From Bryobacteraceae bacterium (GTDB lineage Bacteria > Acidobacteriota > Terriglobia > Bryobacterales > Bryobacteraceae), in assembly GCA_029975915.1 (NCBI GenBank), contig JARKOC010000540.1, positions 1-58,697 of the forward strand: a stretch of 58,697 nt of DNA, given 5' to 3'. Positions 1-8,522 of this stretch are shown here, in pieces (the first letter of the stretch is position 1; each line of letters starts with the position of its first letter). A model generated the notes under the pieces. That model was not told where the DNA came from. It made no database searches and saw only the letters and a program-made list of their open reading frames with translations. A program made the position numbers and the translations under genes.

Positions 1-137
1 GTATCTTCATTGCCCGTTCCATCTCCGCGGCCGGGAACTGCTCTTGGATCGCTTCCACATCCTCCAGCGTTTCCCAACCGCCGCTCGACCGGACAATTCA
101 TTTGCTAATTGAGGCGGACAAATCACATGCTACCGAC
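1..137 (-). mobile_element. 5' end of an insertion sequence (ISNCY-like transposase, partial)
   Basis: Read on the minus strand, the open frame from 99 down to 1 runs off the window. It encodes GGWETLEDVEAIQEQFPAAE followed by MERAMKI. From memory, the EQFPAAEMERAMK stretch is typical of the N-terminus of ISNCY-family transposases that are frequent in Acidobacteria and Planctomycetes. Upstream of it lie two short related segments, GATTTGTCCGCC and GAATTGTCCGGT, of the kind found in insertion-sequence ends. The adjoining oxidoreductase frame stops abruptly at 130. The outer boundary near 137 is a guess from where oxidoreductase similarity seems to end. The other end and the target duplication lie outside the window. 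Confidence 0.45.
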
Positions 138-765
138 ACCAGCCTGCGCGCGGCTTTGGGTCGCCGCCCGAGCCGTGGTAATACACGTGGCCGAGAACAG
201 GCGCTCCAATGTCGCCGCGATGAACGCGCGCGGCTGCCTCCTGAAAGGCAGGCTGCGCCCGCGTCTGGAAGTCGACCAGGAAACTGACTTTGCCTTTGGC
301 CCGCTCACCGCTTTCGAGGATGCTGCGGCAGCCCGGCACATCAACCGCGACGGGCTTGGCGAGGAATACATGCTTGCCTGCGGCGACCGCGGCCGCCACC
401 TGCTCCGGATGGAAGTACGGCGGCGTCTCGACGACGACCGCGTCCAATTTGGCAGCAACAAGTTCCTGATAGGATTCGAGGCCACGGTATCGCCGGCTTT
501 CTGGAACGCCGAACTTGGCGCCGGCCGTTTCGAGGCGGTCGACGAAGGCGTCGGCCAAAGCAGTGATGCGCGCGCCGGCCTGGTTGACGAAGAAGTCGCC
601 GATCCAATTGCCGCGGCCGCCGGCTCCGATCACGCCGATCTCGATCGACGAGTTGGCCTGACTGCCGAAGACTGTTTCCGGCTTCAGCAGAAGCAGGCCC
701 ATCGCGGTGCCGGAGGAGCCGAGGAACGTCCGGCGTTCACTTTTCGAATCGTTTGGTTTTTGCAT
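130..765 (-). pseudogene. Gfo/Idh/MocA-family oxidoreductase, Tat-exported, truncated
   Basis: This is the N-terminal 211 residues of a secreted NAD(P)-dependent sugar oxidoreductase. Residues 11-12 form the twin-arginine of a Tat signal (SERRTFLGSSGTAMGLLLL). A Rossmann nucleotide motif follows (GVIGAGGRG, about residue 44), and then LAKPVAVD in place of the usual EKP, a variant known in exported members of the family. Full-length relatives are usually about 400-450 residues. This frame ends after GDPKPRAGWCR, before most of the C-terminal substrate domain. The downstream DNA looks like an insertion-sequence end, so I read the gene as interrupted and probably non-functional. The start has a GAGG seven bases upstream. 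Confidence 0.7.
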
Positions 766-1019
766 GGTTTGCCTCAGATGGATCGAAACAACGTTGACGC
801 GATTGTGTCAAGTGTACTCCTTTCATGCGGGCGCTCCGCGGCCCGTATGCCATGTAGTGCCGGGGTCAATCCGACCCTCGATTGGTGGAGGGAGGCCGTC
901 CGCACGGGGTCATCTACAAGCAAGCGCCCGAACGAGGAAAGGTCATCAGGCGTTGGGATATCCTAATGAGGCGGCCCACGCGCGGGGCTGGCGAATACAC
1001 CCGAAGGAGAATCCTTGCG

Positions 1020-2906
1020 ATGCGAATTGCCTGTCTGGTTGTCGCACTGCTGCTCGCCCCGGCGCTGGCTTCAAACGCGGCCGATGGAAAGTTCAGGACA
1101 GTCATTTTTGGCCGGCACTCCGATTCGCTGGAGAGTTTCGAAAATTTCGCCCGCCGGGCCAAACAATCCGGCGCCACACACATCGTGATTACGGCTGAAG
1201 ACCTGCCATGGGCGATGTGGCAGATGGATACGCCGGGCGATCCGTATCCAGCCTGGGCGGTATCGAATGTCGGACTGTTGAAAGTCTCAATCCCGGATGC
1301 CCTGAAGCCGTTCCTGCCGAAAGAGTATTCCGACACGGTGCTCGGCATTCTCCGCGCCCGGTGCGAGGTGTTGCGAAAGCTCGGATTGAAGGCGGCATTC
1401 ACGACATTCGAGCCGCAGATTCTGCCCGAACGCGTCTATGACGCCCATCCGCTGTGGCGTGGTCCGCAGGTGGATCATCCGCTGCGGTCCCGCGTGCCGC
1501 GTTTCGCGCCGTCGATCGACAATCCGGAGGTTCTGGCGCTGTACCGCGAGTCCATGCGGAATCTCCTTACTATCTGTCCGGAGATCGAGATTCTCTCTCT
1601 GCACACGAACGATTCCGGATCGGGCATGAGTTGGAGCGGCGGCCTTTACCAGGGTCCGAACGGCAGCGCTCTTTACCGTGATCGCAAAATGTATCAGCGT
1701 TACAACGACTTTTTCGGCGCGCTCCAGGCTGGGGCGAAGGACGCTAGGCCGGGACCATTGGAGATCGACGCCGAGTGGGTCCGAGAGGCCACGCCCGAGT
1801 TGGTGGCCGGTAAACTGGGCCCGGGGATGGCCGTGGCGAATTTCGAAGGCCCGAATGCGACCACCTACAAGGCCGTCGCGGGATTCCTGCTCGATTACTT
1901 CTATCCGTTCTATCCGGCTCAGGGACTTCCCTTGGCCGTGCGGTATCTCGAAGAGCTGGAGCAGGCGTCAAAGAGCAGCGCCCCGCGCCTGTTCTATCTG
2001 ATCGGCGACCGTCAGGATGCCGACCTCTACCTCCAGATCTACGACGCATTCAAGAAGAAGCCGACCACCGACGACGCCAGCCGGATGCTATTGTTGCGAT
2101 CCATTGCCGCCGGGCGGGTGGGCGAGGAGAATGCCAGTGCTCTCGTGGATGCATGGATGGCGCTCCATCGTGTGCAGCGCGACGCCGACATTCTGAACTT
2201 CGGCGGCACACTGTTCTATATCGCCGGCGTCCACCAGCGCTGGCTGACGCGGCCCTTCGTGCCGTTTCCGCAGGAATTGCTGGATTCCGAGACGGATTAT
2301 TACCGCAAATTCCAGTTCCAGGCCAGGAGCGAGACGCGGGCCAGGGATTTGGGCGACATTCAGGGGACGCGCCAGTATGAGGGGTTGGGCGGCATGGCGG
2401 TCTCGAGCCAGTTGCTCGTCCGAATGCAGGCCGATCTAAACCGCGCCCGGGCTGACATGCGCGCGATCGCGGCGTCGCCGGCCGCCTCGGCTTGGAAACA
2501 GCGGATCGAGTTGCTCGACAAACAGATCCAGGTCTTCTCGATTCTTGTGGACAACTGCCGCAATGGTCTCGAATACCAGTACATCCTCGACTTCGCACGG
2601 GACGGCCGCTTGAGGCGGCCCATCGAGTTCCAGGAGCACCTGACCGACATCACTGAGTGGCGGGCGATCAAGGACATCGCGCGTAAGGAGATGGACAACA
2701 GCATTGTCCTGGCCGGGTTGCTGGAGTCGGAAAAGGGTGTACTGATCGACACCGCCAAGACAAGCGCCGATGAGAGCATCCGGGTGCTGGGTCCGGATCT
2801 GGCCGCGCAGTTAAGGCGCAAGGTGAAGATCATGGTGAAGTACTGGGAGGATTACGAACGGTTGTTCGACGAGGAAACCCGGAAACCGGCGCAGCAGGCG
2901 CCTTGA
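1020..2906 (+). CDS. secreted protein of unknown function, possibly glycosidase-like
   Basis: The product is 628 residues with a clear Sec signal peptide (MRIACLVVALLLAPALASNA). The ATG at 1020 is chosen because it starts the signal peptide and has AAGGAG about ten bases upstream; an in-frame start further upstream would put charged residues before it. The first half contains segments such as HIVITAEDLPWAMWQMD and EILSLHTNDSGSGMSW. These recall the beta-strand ends of alpha-glucuronidase-like or GH20-like TIM barrels in Acidobacteria, but I cannot assign a family. The second half is helical and charged (LEELEQASKSS, RMQADLNRARADMRAIAAS). It lies beside an exported oxidoreductase, a pairing common in polysaccharide-use loci. 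The function is not established. Confidence 0.75.
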   Translation: MRIACLVVALLLAPALASNAADGKFRTVIFGRHSDSLESFENFARRAKQSGATHIVITAEDLPWAMWQMDTPGDPYPAWAVSNVGLLKVSIPDALKPFLPKEYSDTVLGILRARCEVLRKLGLKAAFTTFEPQILPERVYDAHPLWRGPQVDHPLRSRVPRFAPSIDNPEVLALYRESMRNLLTICPEIEILSLHTNDSGSGMSWSGGLYQGPNGSALYRDRKMYQRYNDFFGALQAGAKDARPGPLEIDAEWVREATPELVAGKLGPGMAVANFEGPNATTYKAVAGFLLDYFYPFYPAQGLPLAVRYLEELEQASKSSAPRLFYLIGDRQDADLYLQIYDAFKKKPTTDDASRMLLLRSIAAGRVGEENASALVDAWMALHRVQRDADILNFGGTLFYIAGVHQRWLTRPFVPFPQELLDSETDYYRKFQFQARSETRARDLGDIQGTRQYEGLGGMAVSSQLLVRMQADLNRARADMRAIAASPAASAWKQRIELLDKQIQVFSILVDNCRNGLEYQYILDFARDGRLRRPIEFQEHLTDITEWRAIKDIARKEMDNSIVLAGLLESEKGVLIDTAKTSADESIRVLGPDLAAQLRRKVKIMVKYWEDYERLFDEETRKPAQQAP

Positions 2907-3024
2907 GCCTTGTCCGCCGTCACGCGAATTGCGGCCAAAAACGACACGGTTTCGCTGGGAACGGTGTCTAATCGGAGTAGCTGCCGGCGAATCCGTTCCG
3001 TCTGACCAAGGATTGTGCGTCTGC

Positions 3025-4416
3025 ATGAGGAGGGCGGCTGTGCTCTTAAATCGCTGTCTCGTGGCCGTTGCCATTCTTTCTTGCGCGACATTGGAAGGAA
3101 GCCAGTCCCCTCAGCCGGGCTCTGGCGCTTCCCAGGACCGGCGGATCGACGGGTCAAAGACGCCCGAACTCATCCCCGACGAAGCAGCGCTCCAGATACT
3201 GTTCTTCCAATTGACCGGGCCGGGCTCGGCACGCATGCGGGAGAGGTTCGTCGCTGAATGCGGATTGTCAGAAGACGACTCGAAGCTGGTCTTCATCCAC
3301 GTGGACCGTTACGAGGAAGCTCGCGCCGAAGCCGATCGCGCATCACGCGTGGTACGCCGCGAGCCGGGCCAGCCGCTGCCGCAAGCCCAACGCGAGGCGG
3401 TGATGCAAGCGCATCTCCAGGCTGACCGGGTCTTGGCGGACGCGTTGCGGTCGTTCGAATTCGACCTGTCGCCGGCGGGACGCGCCCAACTCCAGGCCTA
3501 TGTTTTGAGCCGTATCAAGAAGAATATGTCGATTGTTGACAGCGGCTTCAATCCAGCGGTTGCAGCGGAGTCTGGCGGATCAGTGGCCGTCGCGGTTCGC
3601 CCCAGCGGGGCCAGGCGCCCGGCGAATCCTTACGCGCCTGATCACTTCGGCGGCGCGGGAGACGAGGCAGGGATGCGGACGCTGGTGGAAGCCGCCGCAA
3701 GCGCCTTGAGTGTTGTGCACATCGCGGAGGGCGAGATGCACGACGAAGTCGAACTTTGGAATGCCTCGACGAAAACGATCGATACGTTCCGGGTGGCCAT
3801 CTGCGCACCGTTGCTTTCGTCAGTTTCCGGGATGGGGTCCCTGGGGTTGAAGGAAATGCAGGTCGGGCCAGGCGACAAGACCAAGATGCTCGTCTCGAAG
3901 CGGAGCAGTCCCCGCTGCGACCCGATGACGCCCAAGACAATCGCCGTCATCTTTGAGGACGGAACGGCCGTGGGCCTGCCCGCCCAGATTCGCGACATCA
4001 AGCTCGAGCACCTGGGGCGCATGATCCAGGCGGAAATCGCCCTTCGCATTCTGGAGGCGGCGGGCGATTCGCCGAATCTGGTTTCGCTGCTGGAATCGGT
4101 TGGCGACACGCCTTCAGGCGACATCGAGACCGTGCATGCGGCGTATCTCAGCTCATTGCCGCCGGAGACCGCCTCGGATGCCCGGCTGAGTAGTTTCGAG
4201 GCGCGGCGTGCGCTGGTGCGAGGAATGAGCCAAATGCGCCATTCGTTGCGCGCCAGGATCGAGCAACTCAACGGCCCGCCGGGTCCGGCGCCGCCGGGCG
4301 GCATTTCGGGGTGGGAGCGCCTGCGGCAAGAGTACCGCGATCAGGTCAGGAGGGCGGTCGAGTATCGCGAACGGGTGGGGTTGAATCTCTACCCCTCAGG
4401 AAGTCGGGGACGCTAA
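3025..4416 (+). CDS. secreted hypothetical protein
   Basis: The product is 463 residues, starting at an ATG that opens a signal peptide (MRRAAVLLNRCLVAVAILSC). A longer frame from a TTG at 2929 adds 32 residues with no signal-like character and is less likely. After the signal the sequence is mostly helical and charged, with a conserved-looking start, ELIPDEAALQILFFQLTG. The middle part (EMHDEVELWNASTKTIDTFR) looks like a beta-rich domain. I recognise no catalytic motif. The last codons lie inside one copy of a 26-bp direct repeat, so the C-terminal NLYPSGSRGR may derive from repeat sequence. A 118-base gap separates it from the gene before; co-transcription is possible. Confidence 0.6.
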   Translation: MRRAAVLLNRCLVAVAILSCATLEGSQSPQPGSGASQDRRIDGSKTPELIPDEAALQILFFQLTGPGSARMRERFVAECGLSEDDSKLVFIHVDRYEEARAEADRASRVVRREPGQPLPQAQREAVMQAHLQADRVLADALRSFEFDLSPAGRAQLQAYVLSRIKKNMSIVDSGFNPAVAAESGGSVAVAVRPSGARRPANPYAPDHFGGAGDEAGMRTLVEAAASALSVVHIAEGEMHDEVELWNASTKTIDTFRVAICAPLLSSVSGMGSLGLKEMQVGPGDKTKMLVSKRSSPRCDPMTPKTIAVIFEDGTAVGLPAQIRDIKLEHLGRMIQAEIALRILEAAGDSPNLVSLLESVGDTPSGDIETVHAAYLSSLPPETASDARLSSFEARRALVRGMSQMRHSLRARIEQLNGPPGPAPPGGISGWERLRQEYRDQVRRAVEYRERVGLNLYPSGSRGR

Positions 4417-4469
4417 CAATGCAGGTGTGACATTCACCTCGCCGAATCTCTACCCCTAAGGAAGTCGGG
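4383..4469. repeat. 26-bp direct repeat, two copies 61 bp apart
   Basis: Copies at 4383-4408 and 4444-4469 share GAATCTCTACCCCT, one variable base (C or A), then AGGAAGTCGGG. The first copy overlaps the last codons of the upstream gene and the second is intergenic. Between and after them there is no gene. The origin is unknown; a small tandem duplication or a dispersed intergenic element are both possible. Confidence 0.8.
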
Positions 4470-4522
4470 CCCGCCCCTTCCAGTCACATGGGCGACGAGT
4501 TCGCTAGGGCCAACTAGCCGCA

Positions 4523-4586
4523 GGTCTGCTGTTGACAGCAGACCCCCGCTTGGAATACTCTCTTGAGAGCGATGCACACGTGTGCA
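4523..4586 (+). promoter_or_regulatory. probable iol promoter and LacI-type operator
   Basis: A perfect -35 box TTGACA (4532-4537) is followed after 16 bases by AATACT (4554-4559, four of six matches to TATAAT). The -35 box sits inside a 22-bp inverted repeat whose arms are GGTCTGCTGT (4523-4532) and ACAGCAGACC (4535-4544). Just downstream of the expected start site is a perfect 14-bp palindrome with central CG, TGCACACGTGTGCA (4573-4586). LacI-family operators typically are palindromes with a central CG, and an operator at this position would block transcription. The regulator gene begins 80 bases downstream, so autoregulation of the whole inositol operon is likely. All of this is sequence inference. 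Confidence 0.6.
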
Positions 4587-4666
4587 GAAATGCGATTTGC
4601 GGACACGAACGGCCATTTCGCAGGAGCGGAACGGCAGACTGAGACCGCGGAGAGGATCGCCTCCAG

Positions 4667-5710
4667 ATGAGTGCGCCGGGCGCGCGGCGCTTTCCCGGAA
4701 AACCTGCCTCGATCAAGGACATTGCGAGGCTGGCCGGGGTCTCACACTCGACCGTCTCGCGCGCCCTACACAACCACCCGTTGGTGAATCCGGAGACTTC
4801 CCAAAAGATCCTCCAGATCGCCCAGAAGCACGGTTACCGGCCCAGCGCCGCCGCGCGTAGCCTGGTCACCCAGCGGACTTACACCATTGGAGTGGTTGTT
4901 ACAAACATCTCGGATCCGTTTGTCGCCGGCGTTGTGAACGGCATTGAGGAGGTGGCCAGCGCCCATGGCTTCTCGGTCTTCCTGGCCAACGCCAACGCCG
5001 ATCCGGATCAGGAGATCCGCGTGGTGGAATCGTTCGAGGAAAGGCGAGTTGACGGGATCGTAGTCACATCCTCGCGAGTGGGGGCTCTGTACCTCCCGCT
5101 GCTGGCCCGCAGGCGAGTGCCGATCGTTTTGCTGAACAATCAGCATCCCAGCCAGTATGCCCACTCGATCGTCATCGACAGCCGGCAGGGAAGCAAGGAC
5201 GCCACGTGCCACCTGATCCAACTCGGGCACCGGCGGATCGCTTATCTGGGCGACCGTTTCGGCCGTCAGTCAGACACGGAGAGATTCGACGGCTATCGGG
5301 CGGCCTTGCATGAGGCCGGGATTCGGGTCACGCGCCAGTATGTGGTCCGCGGGGATGGAAAGGCCGAGGGCGCGGTGACAGCGGTGGCCGGACTTCTGGC
5401 GCTGCCGCAACCGCCGACCGCGATCTGTTGCTACAACGACATGTCGGCCATCGGCGCCATGCATTGGATCCGTGCGGCGGGTTTGTCAGTCCCAGATGAC
5501 ATCTCGATCACGGGCTTCGACGACCTCCATATCAGCCAGTTCTTCCATCCACCGCTGACCACCGTCCGCCAGCCGATGTTCGAGATGGGCCGCATGGCCA
5601 TGGACACTCTGATCACCATGCTTGCAAACAAACCGCCACAGCAGAACATTAAGGTGCCTGGGACGCTGGTTGTCCGTGGCTCGACGGCGCCGCCAAAGGA
5701 GACGAAATGA
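4667..5710 (+). CDS. LacI-family transcriptional regulator of inositol catabolism
   Basis: The product is 347 residues. Residues 15-60 form the LacI helix-turn-helix (SIKDIARLAGVSHSTVSRAL) and residues 61-70 the hinge helix. From about 73 a periplasmic-binding-protein-like effector domain follows (YTIGVVVTNISDPFVAGV, ITGFDDLHISQFFHPPLTTV). AGAGGA lies upstream of the ATG. The stop codon overlaps the start of iolB as ATGA, so the regulator is translated with the operon it most likely controls. The inducer is probably an inositol-pathway intermediate, inferred only from context. A palindrome upstream at 4573-4586 is its candidate operator. The family assignment is firm; the ligand is not. Confidence 0.93.
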   Translation: MSAPGARRFPGKPASIKDIARLAGVSHSTVSRALHNHPLVNPETSQKILQIAQKHGYRPSAAARSLVTQRTYTIGVVVTNISDPFVAGVVNGIEEVASAHGFSVFLANANADPDQEIRVVESFEERRVDGIVVTSSRVGALYLPLLARRRVPIVLLNNQHPSQYAHSIVIDSRQGSKDATCHLIQLGHRRIAYLGDRFGRQSDTERFDGYRAALHEAGIRVTRQYVVRGDGKAEGAVTAVAGLLALPQPPTAICCYNDMSAIGAMHWIRAAGLSVPDDISITGFDDLHISQFFHPPLTTVRQPMFEMGRMAMDTLITMLANKPPQQNIKVPGTLVVRGSTAPPKETK

Positions 5711-6522
5711 GCAAGCTACTAGTGAGCCCGGAGCGATTCACCAACCGTGTAGACGATCTCGGCTATGAGTTTCTGTCCTTTGAGAACCGCAAACTCCCAG
5801 CGGGTGAGAGCTTCACGGCCCAGACTGAAGCGCGCGAACTCGGCATCGTTCTACTGGGCGGTGTGTGCTCGGTGAAATCGAGCGCCGGCAATTTCGGCCC
5901 GTTTGGCGGGCGCAGACACGTCTTCGACGGCATGCCGCACACACTGTATCTGCCTATCGAAACGAGTTTTACCCTGACGGCGGAGACCGACGCCGACGTG
6001 GCGTTGTGTTACAGCCGGGCCGAACAGGCGTTCGCGGCGCGGTTGATCGCGCCCGCCGACGTGGTGGTGGAGATCCGCGGCGGGGGCAACGCAACGCGCC
6101 AGATCAACCACATGCTCCGGGCCGGCACGGGCGCGCACAGGTTGCTGATTTGCGAGGTTTACACTCCGGGCGGAAACTGGTCCAGCTATCCGCCACACAA
6201 GCATGACGTTCATAATCCGCCGGGCGAGGTGGACCTCGAAGAGATCTACTACTACCGCATCAGCCGGCCGGAGGGATATGCAATCCAGCGCGTCTACACG
6301 GAGGACCGTTCGCTGGATGAAACCGTGACGGTCCGCGACGGGGAAATGGTGCTGGTCCCCTGCGGTTACCACCCCGTCGTGGCCGCTCATGGATACGATG
6401 TTTACTACCTCAACGCGCTGGCAGGCTCGGCGCATTCCATGGCCTCCTCCGACGACCCGGATTATGCCTGGGTGCGCGCCGAATGGAAAGACCGTGACCC
6501 GCGCCTGCCGCTGGTGAAGTAA
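5707..6522 (+). CDS. iolB: 5-deoxy-glucuronate isomerase
   Basis: IolB isomerises 5-deoxy-D-glucuronate to 5-dehydro-2-deoxy-D-gluconate (DKG), after ring cleavage by IolD, in the cytoplasm. The 271-residue length is standard. The family's metal-binding cupin signature is visible as YPPHKHDVHNPPGEVDLEEI, followed by YYRISRPEGYAIQRVYT and the late GYHPVVAAHGYDVYYLNALA. It overlaps the regulator gene by four bases (ATGA) and is followed by iolC after 14 bases. The product name is firm from motif pattern and operon context. Confidence 0.95.
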   Translation: MSKLLVSPERFTNRVDDLGYEFLSFENRKLPAGESFTAQTEARELGIVLLGGVCSVKSSAGNFGPFGGRRHVFDGMPHTLYLPIETSFTLTAETDADVALCYSRAEQAFAARLIAPADVVVEIRGGGNATRQINHMLRAGTGAHRLLICEVYTPGGNWSSYPPHKHDVHNPPGEVDLEEIYYYRISRPEGYAIQRVYTEDRSLDETVTVRDGEMVLVPCGYHPVVAAHGYDVYYLNALAGSAHSMASSDDPDYAWVRAEWKDRDPRLPLVK

Positions 6523-6536
6523 GGAGCCAACACAGA

Positions 6537-7487
6537 ATGGATGCTGTCGTTCTCGGCCGGATCGGCTACGACCTTTACTCGGAGGAGCCAGGTGTTCCGT
6601 TGCCGCAGGTGCGGAGATTCTCCCGATACCTGGGCGGATCGAGCGCCAACATGGCCGTGGGATTGTCCCGGCTAGGGGCCAGCACAGCCATCATTAGTTG
6701 TCTGGGCGACGATAGCCTGTGTGATTTCCTCAGAGATTTTCTGAGTTCCGAGGGCGTCGATACAAGCCATATCCAAACGGCGCCCGGCTATCTGGCTTCG
6801 CTCTGCCTGACCGAGGTCACCCCACCTAGCCGATTCCCGCAGGTCTTCTACCGCAAGGAGGCTGTCGACACGCGCTTAAGGATCACCCAGGCCGACCTGG
6901 ATCTGATCGCTGACTCGCGCTTCTTCATCACCAACGGCACGGCGCTCTGCGCCTCGCCCTCGCGCGAGTCGGCTTATCGAGCGATGGAACATGCCTGGCA
7001 CTCGGGCTGCAAGGTAATCTTCGATGTGGATTACAGGTCGATGTCATGGGAGAGCGCGGAAGAGGCTGGACTGGCAGTCCGGCTGGCTTTGCCCTTCATC
7101 GACGTGCTGATTGGAAACCAGATCGAGCTGATGCTGGTCAGCGGCGAGTCCGATCTGGATAGCGCAACGGACGCGCTCCGGCCGAGCGTTCCAGTGGTGG
7201 TTTCGAAACTCGGCGAACTCGGGACGCGCGTCTGGATGGGCTCGCAATCCGCTTTCCAGCCGCCATATAAGGTGGAGGTGACAACGACGATCGGCGCCGG
7301 CGATGGTTTTGCTTCTGGCTTCCTTTACGCGCTGCTCCAGGACAAGCCCGTCACGGAATGCCTCCACTACGGAAACGCGGCGGCGGCCATAGTTGTCAGC
7401 CGCCTGAGTTGCTCGGAGGCGATGCCCACGCTTGCCGAAGTGGAAAGAATGATCCGCCAGCAGGCATCCGGAACGGAGATGCAGTGA
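6537..7487 (+). CDS. iolC: 5-dehydro-2-deoxygluconokinase
   Basis: IolC is a PfkB/ribokinase-family kinase that phosphorylates 5-dehydro-2-deoxy-D-gluconate with ATP. The 316-residue protein has the N-terminal PfkB glycine signature (RYLGGSSANMAVGLSRLGA). It also has the C-terminal catalytic signature TTIGAGDGFASGFLYALL, where D256 is the expected catalytic base. In some bacteria iolC is fused to a second C-terminal domain; here it is a stand-alone kinase and the aldolase-like gene follows separately. Its stop overlaps the next start by one base (TGATG). GGAGCC lies upstream of the ATG. Confidence 0.93.
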   Translation: MDAVVLGRIGYDLYSEEPGVPLPQVRRFSRYLGGSSANMAVGLSRLGASTAIISCLGDDSLCDFLRDFLSSEGVDTSHIQTAPGYLASLCLTEVTPPSRFPQVFYRKEAVDTRLRITQADLDLIADSRFFITNGTALCASPSRESAYRAMEHAWHSGCKVIFDVDYRSMSWESAEEAGLAVRLALPFIDVLIGNQIELMLVSGESDLDSATDALRPSVPVVVSKLGELGTRVWMGSQSAFQPPYKVEVTTTIGAGDGFASGFLYALLQDKPVTECLHYGNAAAAIVVSRLSCSEAMPTLAEVERMIRQQASGTEMQ

Positions 7488-8509
7488 TGTTTCAACCCAG
7501 GTCGTATCTGTCCGAGTCCGTCCTCGCACGACTGACTAATACAAGGATTGAGGACCCTGAATATTCGATGCGCGCCGCCGCCGCACGCATTCGGCGGCCG
7601 AAGCTCGCGCCGAATGGCAAACTGAATCTTCTCGCCGCCGACCATCCGGCGCGTAACGTGACGATGGCCGGCTCGGACCCGCTGGCCATGGCATGCCGCG
7701 GCGACTATCTCGCCCGCATTCTCCGTGTCCTGTCCAGCAGCCGTGTTGATGGAGTCATGGCGACCATGGATATTCTTGAAGACCTGCTCGCCATTGACGG
7801 TTTTCTGCGAGAAGCGGGCGCGGAGACGCTGCTCGACGGCAAGGTCCTCATTGCCAGTCTCAACCGTGGCGGCCTGGCCGGCTCAAGTTGGGAACTCGAC
7901 GATCCCATTACGGGCGCAACGCCCGCCGTTTGCGCAGCATGGCGGCTGGACGGCGCGAAGGTTCTTCTCCGCGTGGACCAATCCGAGCCGGCATCGTTGA
8001 GAACGATCGCGGCCACCGCCGAAGCCATCAGTGCGTGCAACGCGCTGGCGCTGCCCACTTTCCTCGAACCCCTTCCGGTGGCGAGGACTGATAGGGGTTA
8101 CTCTGTGACCAAGACCCCTGAAGCGCTGGCACGCCTCGCTGGGGTAGCGTCGGCTCTCGGCGACAGCAGCCGCTACCTGTGGCTCAAGCTGCCCTACTGT
8201 GATGGCTACGAAACCGTCGCTCGCTCAACCACGCTGCCGATCCTAATCCTGGGCGGGGAATCCGCCGGGGCCCCGGAGCCGTTTCTCCGCCAGTTGGGCG
8301 CAGCCATGGCGTCTGGACCGAACGTACGTGGCGCCCTGGTCGGCCGAAATGTCCTTTATCCCGGTGGCGAGGACCCGCTCGCCATAGCCGAGGCCGCTGG
8401 CTCCATCGTTCATGACGGCATGGCCGTCGAAGACGCCATCGGATCGATGGCAGCGATCCGCGGGCGGGCGCCCGGCCGTCTAGCTTGCCTGGCATCGAAA
8501 CTGAACTAA
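7487..8509 (+). CDS. Cgl0159-type (beta/alpha)8 aldolase-like protein
   Basis: The 340-residue protein starts at an ATG that overlaps the iolC stop (TGATG), indicating translational coupling. It resembles the Cgl0159-like domain proteins found next to iolC in Actinobacteria and Acidobacteria. Typical segments are NLLAADHPARNVTMAG, VDGVMATMDILEDLLA, LLRVDQSE and GPNVRGALVGRNVLYPGGED. The alternating strand and helix pattern fits an aldolase-type TIM barrel. No iolJ gene is present in the operon, so I infer this protein cleaves 2-deoxy-5-keto-gluconate-6-phosphate to dihydroxyacetone phosphate and malonate semialdehyde. That reaction is inferred from position. The family assignment is more secure than the activity. 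Confidence 0.8.
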   Translation: MFQPRSYLSESVLARLTNTRIEDPEYSMRAAAARIRRPKLAPNGKLNLLAADHPARNVTMAGSDPLAMACRGDYLARILRVLSSSRVDGVMATMDILEDLLAIDGFLREAGAETLLDGKVLIASLNRGGLAGSSWELDDPITGATPAVCAAWRLDGAKVLLRVDQSEPASLRTIAATAEAISACNALALPTFLEPLPVARTDRGYSVTKTPEALARLAGVASALGDSSRYLWLKLPYCDGYETVARSTTLPILILGGESAGAPEPFLRQLGAAMASGPNVRGALVGRNVLYPGGEDPLAIAEAAGSIVHDGMAVEDAIGSMAAIRGRAPGRLACLASKLN

Positions 8510-8522
8510 GGGGAGATCCACT

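Noticed and set aside
109..966. 285-residue plus-strand open frame over the truncated oxidoreductase
   Set aside because: It lies antisense to a gene with a clear Rossmann fold and Tat signal; composition and lack of motifs mark it as a shadow frame of GC-rich DNA.
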